Program-made: the position numbers and the translations under genes | Part shown: in pieces, positions 42,618-50,893 of the stretch | How positions within the stretch are numbered: the stretch's first letter is position 1 | Layout: each line of letters starts with the position of its first letter | NCBI RefSeq assembly: GCF_000308755.1 | Contig: NZ_BAGF01000002.1 | Span: forward strand, 62,001-126,000 | Direction: 5' to 3' | Origin: Nocardia pneumoniae NBRC 100136 | GTDB taxonomy: Bacteria > Actinomycetota > Actinomycetes > Mycobacteriales > Mycobacteriaceae | Length of the DNA: 64,000 nt | The notes under the pieces: generated by a model | What the model saw: the letters and a program-made list of their open reading frames with translations, nothing else | Told to the model about the DNA's origin: nothing | The model's database searches: none

Positions 42618-43658
42618 ATGCGTTTCGGCAGGGCGGCCGCGCCGAAGAGAACACCGTCGGGACGGCGAGGCGCACCTCGCGGTTGGCGTAATCGAATTCT
42701 GGCTGTCGGTGCCGCCGTACTGGCGCTACCGACCGCCGCAGGACTGGCGACCCCGACCCTCGCCACCGCGGCCCCGTCGGCGCACGCGCCGGTGTTGCGG
42801 GCGCCCGCGGGTGGCTACGAGGACCTCATGGTTCCCTCCAGCATGGGGCCGATCAAGGTGCAGGTGCAGTGGGCATCGCGCGGTGGTAGCGCGGCGCTCT
42901 ACCTGCTCGACGGCCTGCGTGCCCGCGACGACCGCAACGCCTGGTCGTTCGAGACCAACGCGATGCAGCAGTTCGCGAACGACAACATCACCCTCGTGAT
43001 GCCGGTCGGCGGCCAGTCCAGCTTCTACACCGACTGGTACGCGCCGTCGAACCTGAACGGCCAGAAGACCACCTACAAGTGGGAGACCTTCCTCACCAAG
43101 GAGCTCCCGGCCTTCCTGGAGGGCTACGGCGTTTCGCGCACCAACAACGCGGTCGTCGGCCTGTCCATGGGCGGTAGCGCGGCGCTGGCGCTGGCGGCCT
43201 ACCACCGCGACCAGTTCAAGTTCGCCGCCTCCTACTCGGGCTACCTGAACATCTCCGCGCCGGGCATGCGTGAGGCGATCCGCATCGCGATGCTCGACGC
43301 GGGCCGCTACAACGTCGACTCGATGGCGGCTCCGTGGAGCCCGCAGTGGCTGCGGATGGACCCGTTCGTCTTCGCGCCGCAGCTGCGCGGCCTGCCGATG
43401 TACATCTCGGCGGCCAGCGGCCTTCCGGGCCAGTACGACCAGCCGAACTCGGCGGTCGGCGTGTTCAACACCGGTAACGCGATGGCGCTGGAAGCCCTGT
43501 CGCTGGTGAACACCCGCGCGTTCCAGGCTCGCCTGAACTCGCTGGGCATTCCGGCCCGGTACGACTTCCCGGCGGCGGGCACCCACGCCTGGAAGTACTG
43601 GGAGGGCCAGCTGTTCAACTCGCGCAACATGATCCTGGACGCCACCGGCGCCTGGTGA
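42618..43658 (+). CDS. Mycolyltransferase, antigen 85-like (copy 3)
   Basis: A 346-residue secreted mycolyltransferase. The N-terminus is basic (MRFGRAAAPKRTPSGRRGAP) with a hydrophobic segment and cleavage near ATAAPSA. The triad is S183 (GLSMGGSAAL), E292 and H323 (THAWKYW). It keeps VMPVGGQSSFYTDW and TTYKWETFLTKEL and lacks the Ser/Gly insertion of copies 1 and 2, so its loop is closer to typical Ag85. ATG 42618 is the probable start, since the upstream codons do not match. A hairpin terminator follows. It may differ from copies 1 and 2 in acceptor preference, which is inferred only from the loop. Confidence 0.92.
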   Translation: MRFGRAAAPKRTPSGRRGAPRGWRNRILAVGAAVLALPTAAGLATPTLATAAPSAHAPVLRAPAGGYEDLMVPSSMGPIKVQVQWASRGGSAALYLLDGLRARDDRNAWSFETNAMQQFANDNITLVMPVGGQSSFYTDWYAPSNLNGQKTTYKWETFLTKELPAFLEGYGVSRTNNAVVGLSMGGSAALALAAYHRDQFKFAASYSGYLNISAPGMREAIRIAMLDAGRYNVDSMAAPWSPQWLRMDPFVFAPQLRGLPMYISAASGLPGQYDQPNSAVGVFNTGNAMALEALSLVNTRAFQARLNSLGIPARYDFPAAGTHAWKYWEGQLFNSRNMILDATGAW

Positions 43659-43678
43659 TCTGATTCGCTCCTGACGCG

Positions 43679-43710
43679 TTCAGGCCGCACCGATCTCGGT
43701 GCGGCCTGAA
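43679..43710. terminator. Hairpin after mycolyltransferase copy 3
   Basis: TTCAGGCCGCACCG pairs with CGGTGCGGCCTGAA in a 14-bp stem with a 4-base loop (43679-43710), 20 bases past the stop. The T-tract is weak. Confidence 0.7.
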
Positions 43711-43803
43711 TTGCGTTCGGGGTGACCCGACTGGAGCGAACAGAGTTTGCTGTGCAGCGCGTGTCTCGCGTGAACCCCGCCATAACCGGAGTACAAAGCT
43801 CAT

Positions 43804-45675
43804 GTGACAGGGACAACGCGCGGTAGCTGGGGCAAATTCGGGCGCCTCGTCGCTCGTTCGGCACGTGGGCGGCTGATGCTGCTCGCCATCGCTTCGACGG
43901 TCCCGCTAGCCGCGAGCCTGTCGGTTGCCGCCCCCGCCGTCGCGCAGCCCGCCGCGGTGTCGGCAGCGCCGGTCGTGCAGAAAGTCCACTGGCTCAGCGA
44001 CCGTCGCGTCGCGCTGTGGGTGACCTCGCCGTCCATGGGCGCGCCGATCCAAGTGCAGCTGCTCTTGGCCAGGGACTGGAACTCTCGGCCGGAGGCGCGG
44101 TTCCCCCTCCTGTTCCTGCTGGACGGCTTGCGCGCCACCGAGGACGAGAGCGGCTGGACCAAGGAGGCGGGCGCGGTCGAGTTCTTCGCCGACAAGAACG
44201 TCACCGTCGTGCTTCCGATCGGCGGCCAGTCCAGCTTCTACTCCGACTGGCTGGAGCCGGACAACGGTCGCAACTACAAGTGGGAGACCTTCCTGACCAA
44301 GGAGCTCCCGCCGCTGCTGGAGAGTCAGTGGCGAGCGTCGGATGTGCGCGGCATGGAGGGTCTGTCGATGGGCGGCACGGCCGCGATGTTCCTCGCGGCG
44401 CGCAATCCCGGGTTCGTGCGGCACGCCGCGTCCTATTCCGGTTTCCTGACCACGACGACGCTGGGCATGCCGCAGGCCATCCAGTTCGCCATGCGCGACG
44501 CGGGCGGTTTCGACTCGGCCGCCATGTGGGGCCCGCCGACGAGCCCGGAATGGGAAGGACACGACCCGTACGCCCTGGCCGACAAGCTGAGGGGCGTGAG
44601 CCTCTACGTCTCCAGCGGCAGCGGTGCGATCGGTCCGTTCGACCAAGCCTCGTCCATTCCCGGGGTGAGCACCAACTTCGCGGGCATGGGCCTGGAGATC
44701 CTGTCCCGGCTCACCTCGCAGAACTTCGTCACCAAACTGGCCAACCTGGCCATTCCGGCGCAGGTGAACTACCGCCCGTCCGGCACCCACTCCTGGCCGT
44801 ACTGGGATTTCGAGATGCGCCAGTCCTGGCAGCAGGCCGCGACCGCGCTCGGCGTCGACCTCGGCAAGCCCGCCTGCCAGACGGGTGGCGCGATCGGGGC
44901 GGTGGCCGCGGCGGCGGGCTGGCTCGGCGAGTGCCTCACCGGCGAGTATCCGGTGGCGGGCGGCATGGCCCAGGACTTCAGGGGCGGCCGGGTGTTCTTC
45001 GTGCCGGGCAGCGGCGCGTATCCGGTCGGCGGCATGATCGGCGCCGGTTATCAGGCCGCTATGGGCCCCGGCGGCCCGCTGGGGCTGCCGACCGGCGAGG
45101 AGCGCGCACTCGACGACGGACGGGGCAGGTTCCAGACCTTCCAGCACGGTTCGCTGTACTGGACGCCGCAGACCGGCGCCCAAGTGGTTCGCGGCGCGAT
45201 CCTGGAGGAGTGGGGCAAGCAGGGGTTCGAGCGCGGCCCCGCGGGTTATCCGACCGCACCGGAAATCAAGACGCCGCATCGAGACGGGGTCGTGCAGGCA
45301 TTCGAGAACGGCCCGTTCTACTACAGCCAGGCCACCGGCGTGCACCGCGTCCAGGGTTTGATCCTGGGCAAGTACGCCCATCTCGGCTACGAGAACAGCC
45401 CGCTCGGTTTCCCGGTCGCCGAGGAGCAACCGCTGAAGGATCTCGGCCGGTTCAGCCGATTCGAGGGCGGCAACATCTATTGGAGCCCGCTGTCGGGAGC
45501 CTGGGCGGTCCGCAACGGTCCGGTACTGGACGCCTGGCGCGAGACCGGTTACGAGAACGGCAAACTCGGCTATCCGATCAGCGACGAGTTTCCCATTCCT
45601 GGCGGCATCCAGCAGAACTTCCAAGCCGGGTTCATCACGGTGCACAACGGCAAACCGGAGGTTCACGGCATCTGA
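43804..45675 (+). CDS. PS1-like mycolyltransferase with C-terminal LGFP repeats (copy 4)
   Basis: A 623-residue exported protein. A signal segment (about residues 20-48, ending in AVAQPAAV) leads to a mycolyltransferase domain with S188 (GLSMGGTAAM), E298 and H329 (THSWPYW). From about residue 375 there are about five LGFP repeats (for example GPGGPLGLPTGEE, GPAGYPTAPE, ENSPLGFPVAEE, ENGKLGYPISDE), modules thought to hold proteins to the cell wall. This layout is that of PS1/CMytA of Corynebacterium glutamicum. Start GTG 43804 lies close to a CGGAG; no better start is seen. It should bind arabinogalactan or peptidoglycan through the repeats while transferring mycolate. Confidence 0.92.
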   Translation: MTGTTRGSWGKFGRLVARSARGRLMLLAIASTVPLAASLSVAAPAVAQPAAVSAAPVVQKVHWLSDRRVALWVTSPSMGAPIQVQLLLARDWNSRPEARFPLLFLLDGLRATEDESGWTKEAGAVEFFADKNVTVVLPIGGQSSFYSDWLEPDNGRNYKWETFLTKELPPLLESQWRASDVRGMEGLSMGGTAAMFLAARNPGFVRHAASYSGFLTTTTLGMPQAIQFAMRDAGGFDSAAMWGPPTSPEWEGHDPYALADKLRGVSLYVSSGSGAIGPFDQASSIPGVSTNFAGMGLEILSRLTSQNFVTKLANLAIPAQVNYRPSGTHSWPYWDFEMRQSWQQAATALGVDLGKPACQTGGAIGAVAAAAGWLGECLTGEYPVAGGMAQDFRGGRVFFVPGSGAYPVGGMIGAGYQAAMGPGGPLGLPTGEERALDDGRGRFQTFQHGSLYWTPQTGAQVVRGAILEEWGKQGFERGPAGYPTAPEIKTPHRDGVVQAFENGPFYYSQATGVHRVQGLILGKYAHLGYENSPLGFPVAEEQPLKDLGRFSRFEGGNIYWSPLSGAWAVRNGPVLDAWRETGYENGKLGYPISDEFPIPGGIQQNFQAGFITVHNGKPEVHGI

Positions 45676-45713
45676 GACGGATCTCGATGACCGCCTCCGC
45701 GGCCGCCCGGTGG

Positions 45714-45734
45714 TGAGCGAAGCGAGGCCGAGCA
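45714..45734 (-). repeat. Dispersed intergenic repeat, copy C (short)
   Basis: On the minus strand this 21-base piece reads ATGCTCGGCCTCGCTTCGCT plus one base, differing from copy A (41973-41993) by one base. It is 39 bases past the stop of the PS1-like gene. Confidence 0.6.
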
Positions 45735-45867
45735 TCTCCGTGCGCGGCTCGGCTGGTGCCGAGGGGGCGAAGCGCGGACGCGGTGGAGTCCGTACTCTTC
45801 AAGGCTGAGCTACCAACCGCTCGATCCAAGACGTGTCAGCCCCGTCGGGTGCGAGTCTTACGAGCAT

Positions 45868-45938
45868 TTCGCGGCCCGGCTCGCGTCGGACCCCCGAGCC
45901 ATCAGGGGCCGCGAACACGCAGCGTCGCAGGCGCTGCA
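45868..45938 (-). repeat. Dispersed intergenic repeat, copy B
   Basis: On the minus strand, 45908-45938 matches the first 31 bases of copy A (30 of 31 identical) and 45868-45887 is identical to 41947-41966 (20 of 20). The spacing between blocks is 20 bases here and 107 in copy A, so one copy carries an internal insertion or the other a deletion. It lies just upstream of the DUF732 lipoprotein gene. Confidence 0.7.
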
Positions 45939-45965
45939 AAATTGGACACAGGAGGACAAGGATTC

Positions 45966-46484
45966 ATGCATCGGACCCGTGGAAAGGTATTCGGCGTGGT
46001 TGTGGCGATCGCCGCGACCGGCCTGCTCGCCGCGTGTGGCGACAATGACTCGACCGCGACGAGCACGCCGACGCCGACCCGCACCACGACGGTGACCCAG
46101 TCGCCTGCCGCGACGACGCCCGCCGACACCGCGCAGCCCGCTCCCGCGCCGGAGCAGACCACCGCGACCGACGCGCCCGAGCGTCCGCAGCCGGTGCCGA
46201 CCGAGGCCGTCCCGCCCGCGGATACCTCGAAGCTCACCGACAAGGACAAGCGTTTCCTCGACGAGCTGGCGAAGCAGGGCATCACCCCGTCCACCCCGGA
46301 CATCGCGCTCAGCATCGGCGCGTACGTCTGCCAGGGCACCGCCGCCGGGGCGTCCGACCAGGATCTGATGACCTTCGTGAACGCCATGGCCGGTTCCGAC
46401 CCGTCGTTCGATCCGTCGAAGATGCCGGTCGAGAAGGCCGGACAGATCTACATCTCGACCGCGCGCGCGACGTACTGCCAGTGA
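45966..46484 (+). CDS. DUF732-domain lipoprotein
   Basis: A 172-residue lipoprotein. The signal peptide is [20 protein letters not shown] followed by LAAC, so the mature N-terminal residue is the lipobox Cys. A long Thr/Pro/Ala linker (about 25-80) leads to a DUF732 domain ([19 protein letters not shown] ... [20 protein letters not shown]), a small helical domain widespread in mycobacterial secreted proteins and often of unknown role. AGGAGG precedes ATG 45966 by 9 bases. The stop overlaps the next gene's GTG (46481-46484), so the lipoprotein and the cutinase-like protein are co-translated and may work together in the envelope. Confidence 0.85.
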   Translation: MHRTRGKVFGVVVAIAATGLLAACGDNDSTATSTPTPTRTTTVTQSPAATTPADTAQPAPAPEQTTATDAPERPQPVPTEAVPPADTSKLTDKDKRFLDELAKQGITPSTPDIALSIGAYVCQGTAAGASDQDLMTFVNAMAGSDPSFDPSKMPVEKAGQIYISTARATYCQ

Positions 46485-47467
46485 GTTCGCGTGCTCGTGC
46501 GGCATCCCGCCGGTCCAAGCCGGTGGGATGCCTGATCGCGATCGGCGTCATCGTGCTGATCGTCCTCGTCGTCCTGCTGCTGTGGTACCTGCTCGCGGGA
46601 CGGTTGCGCCCGCCCGCTCCGGGGCCGAAGCCGCCGGAACGGCCGACCTCGCAGCCCGCGAGTTGCCCGGACGTGCAGATGATCTCGGTCCCTGGCACCT
46701 GGGAGTCGAATAGCTACGACGACCCCCACAACCCGACCGCCAACCCGTTGTCGCTGATGCTCAACGTCTCCGGCCCAGTCGCCCAGCGATTCCCGGCGGA
46801 GCGGCTGGACGTGTACACCGTCCCGTATGTCGCGCAGTTCTCCAATCCGATCGCGCTTCCGCCGGACGGCCAGCAGTCCTACAACAACAGCCGATCCGAG
46901 GGCACCCGGCGGATGGTCGATGCCATGGCCGCCCGCCATCAGGAGTGTCCGCTGACCACCTACGTGCTCGCGGGCTTCTCCCAGGGCGCGGTGATCGCGG
47001 GTGACGTCGCCGCGCAGATCGGCGCCGGAAAGGGCCCGGTGCCCGCCGACCTTGTGCTCGGCGTGACGTTGATCGCCGATGGACGGCGCACCGGCGAGAC
47101 CGGCCCCGGTCAGCCGATCCAGGTGGGGACGCCGCCGCCCGGCGTTGGTGCCGAAGTCGCGTTGCGGGGGCTGAATGTGCCCGGCATCACGATGACCGGT
47201 CCGCGTCAAGGGGGCTTCGGCGCCCTCGCCGACCGCACCTACACCATCTGCGCGCCCGGTGATCTGATCTGTGACGCGCCGCGCGAGGCACTGAATCCGT
47301 GGAACATCGTCGGCAGCGTGAACGCACTGGTCAGGGCGGCGGGGAACCCGGTGCACGCCCTCTACAACGGCTTCGTCGTCGACTCCGATGGCACCACCGC
47401 GACGCAGTGGACGGCCAACTGGGCGGCGGGCCTGATCGAGGCCGCGCCGCATCCCGCGCATTCGTGA
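46481..47467 (+). CDS. Cutinase-like envelope lipid hydrolase (Rv3802c homologue)
   Basis: A 328-residue membrane-anchored hydrolase. A transmembrane segment ([20 protein letters not shown]) follows a basic start. The cutinase domain has the nucleophile S167 in GFSQGAVI, a disulfide pair likely between the Cys of SCPDVQ and a later Cys, and [11 protein letters not shown] carrying the acid residue. In mycobacteria Rv3802c (Culp6) is an essential phospholipase/thioesterase next to fadD32, and the same neighbourhood is seen here. It may trim acyl intermediates or envelope lipids; its exact reaction is debated. Start GTG 46481 overlaps the lipoprotein stop. Confidence 0.88.
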   Translation: MSSRARAASRRSKPVGCLIAIGVIVLIVLVVLLLWYLLAGRLRPPAPGPKPPERPTSQPASCPDVQMISVPGTWESNSYDDPHNPTANPLSLMLNVSGPVAQRFPAERLDVYTVPYVAQFSNPIALPPDGQQSYNNSRSEGTRRMVDAMAARHQECPLTTYVLAGFSQGAVIAGDVAAQIGAGKGPVPADLVLGVTLIADGRRTGETGPGQPIQVGTPPPGVGAEVALRGLNVPGITMTGPRQGGFGALADRTYTICAPGDLICDAPREALNPWNIVGSVNALVRAAGNPVHALYNGFVVDSDGTTATQWTANWAAGLIEAAPHPAHS

Positions 47468-47635
47468 GAATTCACAGGCCGTGAGATACTCCGCACCCCG
47501 TTGGCGTGACAAGCGCAACTCGAGTTCGGCAGCACGCTGTAAAGTGCGCTGGTGATCGCGACGCCGGGCAACGCCGCAGCAGACCTCGCCACGGGTGTCG
47601 CGCCCGTATTTCCTTACAGCCAGGAGCATGAGTTC

Positions 47636-48679
47636 ATGACAGAAGCCGCCGCACCGGCCACCACGGCGAGCCGCGACGCGGATGCTGCGTTGACCGCGCT
47701 GGGCACTCCGTTGCGTCCGTTCCGCTTCGCGGCGGCCGGCGAGGGAAACAAGCAGGAGGGCGGCGCACGCAAGTTCGTCCAGACCGCCCAGCAGGCCGAG
47801 GAGTACGGCTTCGACACCTTCGTCGTGCCGGACCACCTCGGTGAGCAGATCGGCCCGATCGCCGCGCTCGGCGCGCTGACCCAGGCCACCGAGCGGATCC
47901 GGCTCGGAACGTCGGTGCTGGCGAACGGTTTCCGCCACCCGGTCGTGCTGGCCAAGGACCTCGCCACGATCGACGTGCTGTCCAAGGGCAGGCTCGAGGT
48001 CGGCCTCGGCGCGGGCTGGATCAAGGAAGAGTTCGAGAACGCGGGGATCCCCTACGAGTCGCCCGGTGTCCGGCTGGAGAAGCTGGACGAGGCGCTGACC
48101 ATTCTGGACGTGCTGCTGCGCGGCCAGGAGTGCACCTTCGAGGGCAAGCACTACCAGGTGCGCGGCGTCAAGGGGACTCCCCGGCCGCGGCAGGGCCCGC
48201 GCCCGCCGATCTGCACCGGCGGCGGCGGCCCCAAGATGCTGCGCCTGGCCGCCAAGCACGCCGACATCATCTCCGTCGTTCCGGTGACCACTAAGAACGG
48301 CAAGGGCCTGCTCTCCGGCATCACCATCGAGAAGGCCGTCGAAAAGGTGGATCTGATCAAGGAGGCCGCCGGTGACCGGTTCGCCGACATCGAGCTGAAC
48401 TGGGCCATCACCGCCGTCGTGATCACCGACGATCGCGAGAAGACCGCGGAGATGGCGCTGTCGGCGTTGGACCGGGGACTGCACCCGAACCTGGAGGTGG
48501 ACGTTCAGCTGTCCGTCGAGGACATCCTGAACTCGCCCTACGTGGCGATCGGCACGTTCGAGGAGATCGCCGAGCAGATCCGACGTGTGCGGCAACTCAC
48601 CTCGATGTCCTACGTCGGTGTATTCCCCACCCAGATGGACGCGTTCGCCCCCGTTATTCCCCTGCTGCGGGATGAGTGA
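47636..48679 (+). CDS. LLM-class F420-dependent oxidoreductase
   Basis: A 347-residue cytoplasmic enzyme of the luciferase-like monooxygenase fold, TIM barrel with FGR/F420-type features. FRFAAAGEGNKQEGG opens the barrel after a 30-residue Ala-rich tail, then DTFVVPDHLGEQIGPIAAL, RLGTSVLANGFRHPVVLAKDLATIDVLSKGRLEVGLGAGW and the GGGGPKMLRLAAKHAD signature of the TIGR03621 group. F420H2 is the probable cofactor; the substrate is unknown. ATG 47636 follows AGGAG at 9 bases; the longer frame to 47552 has no matching sequence. It sits between the cutinase-like gene and fadD32, where M. tuberculosis has no such gene. Confidence 0.88.
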   Translation: MTEAAAPATTASRDADAALTALGTPLRPFRFAAAGEGNKQEGGARKFVQTAQQAEEYGFDTFVVPDHLGEQIGPIAALGALTQATERIRLGTSVLANGFRHPVVLAKDLATIDVLSKGRLEVGLGAGWIKEEFENAGIPYESPGVRLEKLDEALTILDVLLRGQECTFEGKHYQVRGVKGTPRPRQGPRPPICTGGGGPKMLRLAAKHADIISVVPVTTKNGKGLLSGITIEKAVEKVDLIKEAAGDRFADIELNWAITAVVITDDREKTAEMALSALDRGLHPNLEVDVQLSVEDILNSPYVAIGTFEEIAEQIRRVRQLTSMSYVGVFPTQMDAFAPVIPLLRDE

Positions 48680-48869
48680 GCCGGTCTTCTCTGTAACATG
48701 ACTCTGGTTTGAGTACATCTAGCCGATAGGCGGTCACCGCGCAGACCGCACAAAATCTGCAGGCTGGCTCTGCACTTGGAGCACCCGCGGGCGAAAGCGA
48801 GTCGGGGCCTCACAGGTAATAGCGGCGATCTCGCCGTCTTGCTGCGTGTGCCTCGGAGGAGAAGAAGGA

Positions 48870-50786
48870 ATGGAAGAGACTTTCGACGACTACCTGGACG
48901 AAACCGGGAACATCCGGATTCCCGAGGATCACACCCTGGTTGATCACGTCGAGAAGCACACTCGGAACGACGCGAACACCCTGGCGTATCGCTACATCGA
49001 CTACTCGCGCGAGCGCGACGGCGAGGCCCAGGAGCTGACGTGGCGTGAGTTCGGTATTCGGCTGCGCGCGGTGGCCGCTCGACTGCAGCAGGTGACCAAC
49101 CCGGGCGACCGGGTGGCGATCCTCGCTCCGCAGGGCTTGGACTACGTGATCTCCTTCTTCGCCGCGATCTACGCGGGCACCATCTCGGTCCCGCTGTTCG
49201 ACCCGGACGAGCCGGGCCACACCGACCGCCTGCACGCGGTGCTCGGCGACTGTGAGCCCTCCGCCATCCTGACCGCCAGCTCCTCCGCGGCCGGGGTCCG
49301 GCAGTTCTTCCGCTCGCTGCCCGCCGCTCAGCGCCCGCGCATCATCGCGGTGGACGCGATCCCGGACAGCGTCGGCGAGAGCTGGGTGCGCCCGGACATC
49401 GCCATCGACGACATCGCCTACCTGCAGTACACCTCGGGCTCCACCCGGGTTCCGGCCGGTGTCGAGATCACCCACCGGGCCGTCGGCACCAACCTGCTGC
49501 AGATGGTGGACGCGATCAAGCTGGACTGGAACTCACGCGGCGTCACCTGGCTGCCGCTGTTCCACGACATGGGCCTGCTGACGGTGATCCTGCCCGCGGT
49601 GGGCGGCAAGTACATCACCATCATGTCGCCGAGCGCGTTCGTGCGCCGCCCCTATCGGTGGATCAAGGAGCTGGCCGCGGTCTCCGACGGCGCCGGAACC
49701 TTCGCCGCGGCACCGAACTTCGCCTTCGAGCACGCCGCGGCGCGCGGTCTGCCGAAGCCCGGCGAGTCGCTGGACCTGTCGAACGTCATCGGCCTGATCA
49801 ACGGCAGCGAGCCGGTGACCACGTCGTCGATGAAGAAGTTCAACGAGGCGTTCGCGCCCTACGGCTTGCCCAAGACCGCCATCAAGCCGTGCTACGGCAT
49901 GGCCGAGGCGACGCTGTTCGTCTCCGCCACCAAGGCCGAGGACGAGGCCAAGGTCACCTACGTCGACCGCAAGGAGCTCAACGCCGGTCGCATGGTGAAG
50001 GTCGATCCCGGTCACGAGGACGCGATCGCGCAGGTGTCCTGCGGCTACGTCGCGCTCTCGCAGTGGGCGACGATCATCGACCCGGAATCGGTGGAGTCCG
50101 AGGGCGGCGGCCGTGAGCTGCCCGACGGCCGGGTCGGCGAGATCTGGCTGCACGGCAACAACATGGGCATCGGTTACTGGGGTCGTCCGGACGAGACCAC
50201 GGCGACGTTCCGCAACAAGGTCACCCACCGGCTGCCCGAGGGCAGCCACGCCGAAGGCACCGAGCCGGACGCGAACTGGATGCGCACCGGCGACTACGGC
50301 GTGTACTTCGAGGGCGAGCTGTACATCACCGGCCGCGTCAAGGACCTGGTGATCGTGGACGGCCGCAACCACTACCCGCAGGACCTCGAGTACTCCGCGC
50401 AGGAAGCCAGCACGGCGCTGCGACCGGGCTTCGTCGCCGCCTTCTCGGTGCCGGCCAACCAGCTCCCGGCCGAGGTGTTCGAGCAGGGCAGCCATTCCGG
50501 CCTGAAGTTCGACGCCGACGACGCCTCCGAGCAGCTGGTCATCGTCGCCGAGCGCGGTCCCGGCGCGGGCAAGGCCGATCCGCTGCCGATCGCCGACGCG
50601 GTGCGGGCGGCGGTCTCCCAGCGCCACGGCGTGACCGTCCGCGACGTGCTGCTGGTGCCCGCGGGTTCGATTCCGCGCACGTCCAGCGGCAAGATCGCCC
50701 GGCGGGCCTGCCGGGCCGCCTATCTGGAGGGAACACTGCGGGGTGGTTACACCCAGCAAGCCTTCCCCGATGCACCGGAAGAGTAA
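48870..50786 (+). CDS. fadD32: Fatty-acyl-AMP ligase for mycolic acid synthesis
   Basis: A 638-residue acyl-AMP ligase (FAAL) that activates the long meromycolyl chain as acyl-AMP and loads it on the Pks13 N-terminal carrier. The adenylation core has the P-loop [15 protein letters not shown], the [10 protein letters not shown] motif, [19 protein letters not shown] and the C-terminal catalytic-domain motif [11 protein letters not shown]. The length is essentially that of M. tuberculosis FadD32 (Rv3801c). ATG 48870 has a GGAGGAGAAGAAGG ribosome site. It lies 107 bases before pks13 with a hairpin between. Cytoplasmic. Confidence 0.95.
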   Translation: MEETFDDYLDETGNIRIPEDHTLVDHVEKHTRNDANTLAYRYIDYSRERDGEAQELTWREFGIRLRAVAARLQQVTNPGDRVAILAPQGLDYVISFFAAIYAGTISVPLFDPDEPGHTDRLHAVLGDCEPSAILTASSSAAGVRQFFRSLPAAQRPRIIAVDAIPDSVGESWVRPDIAIDDIAYLQYTSGSTRVPAGVEITHRAVGTNLLQMVDAIKLDWNSRGVTWLPLFHDMGLLTVILPAVGGKYITIMSPSAFVRRPYRWIKELAAVSDGAGTFAAAPNFAFEHAAARGLPKPGESLDLSNVIGLINGSEPVTTSSMKKFNEAFAPYGLPKTAIKPCYGMAEATLFVSATKAEDEAKVTYVDRKELNAGRMVKVDPGHEDAIAQVSCGYVALSQWATIIDPESVESEGGGRELPDGRVGEIWLHGNNMGIGYWGRPDETTATFRNKVTHRLPEGSHAEGTEPDANWMRTGDYGVYFEGELYITGRVKDLVIVDGRNHYPQDLEYSAQEASTALRPGFVAAFSVPANQLPAEVFEQGSHSGLKFDADDASEQLVIVAERGPGAGKADPLPIADAVRAAVSQRHGVTVRDVLLVPAGSIPRTSSGKIARRACRAAYLEGTLRGGYTQQAFPDAPEE

Positions 50787-50812
50787 TTGCCAAGGGCGGC
50801 CTCGGACCGACC

Positions 50813-50852
50813 ATTGACGCTCGGCGCCGACCTTCCCACGCCGAGCGTCAAT
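50813..50852. terminator. Hairpin between fadD32 and pks13
   Basis: A perfect 14-bp stem (50813-50826 with 50839-50852) with a 12-base loop lies 26 bases after fadD32 and 41 before pks13. It lacks a T-tract. It may partly terminate or stabilise the message and so set the ratio of FadD32 to Pks13; this is inference. Confidence 0.6.
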
Positions 50853-50893
50853 CACGGTACGCCCGGTACGCAGACAGGTAGCTTGAGGAATTG

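Noticed and set aside
41809..45938. Flanking inverted repeats as ends of an insertion sequence or composite transposon
   Set aside because: No transposase frame, no target-site duplication visible, and the repeats are multi-block intergenic elements of unequal length.
46448..48718. A 756-codon open frame on the minus strand opposite the cutinase-like and LLM genes
   Set aside because: Spans two convincing + strand genes and shows only biased composition.
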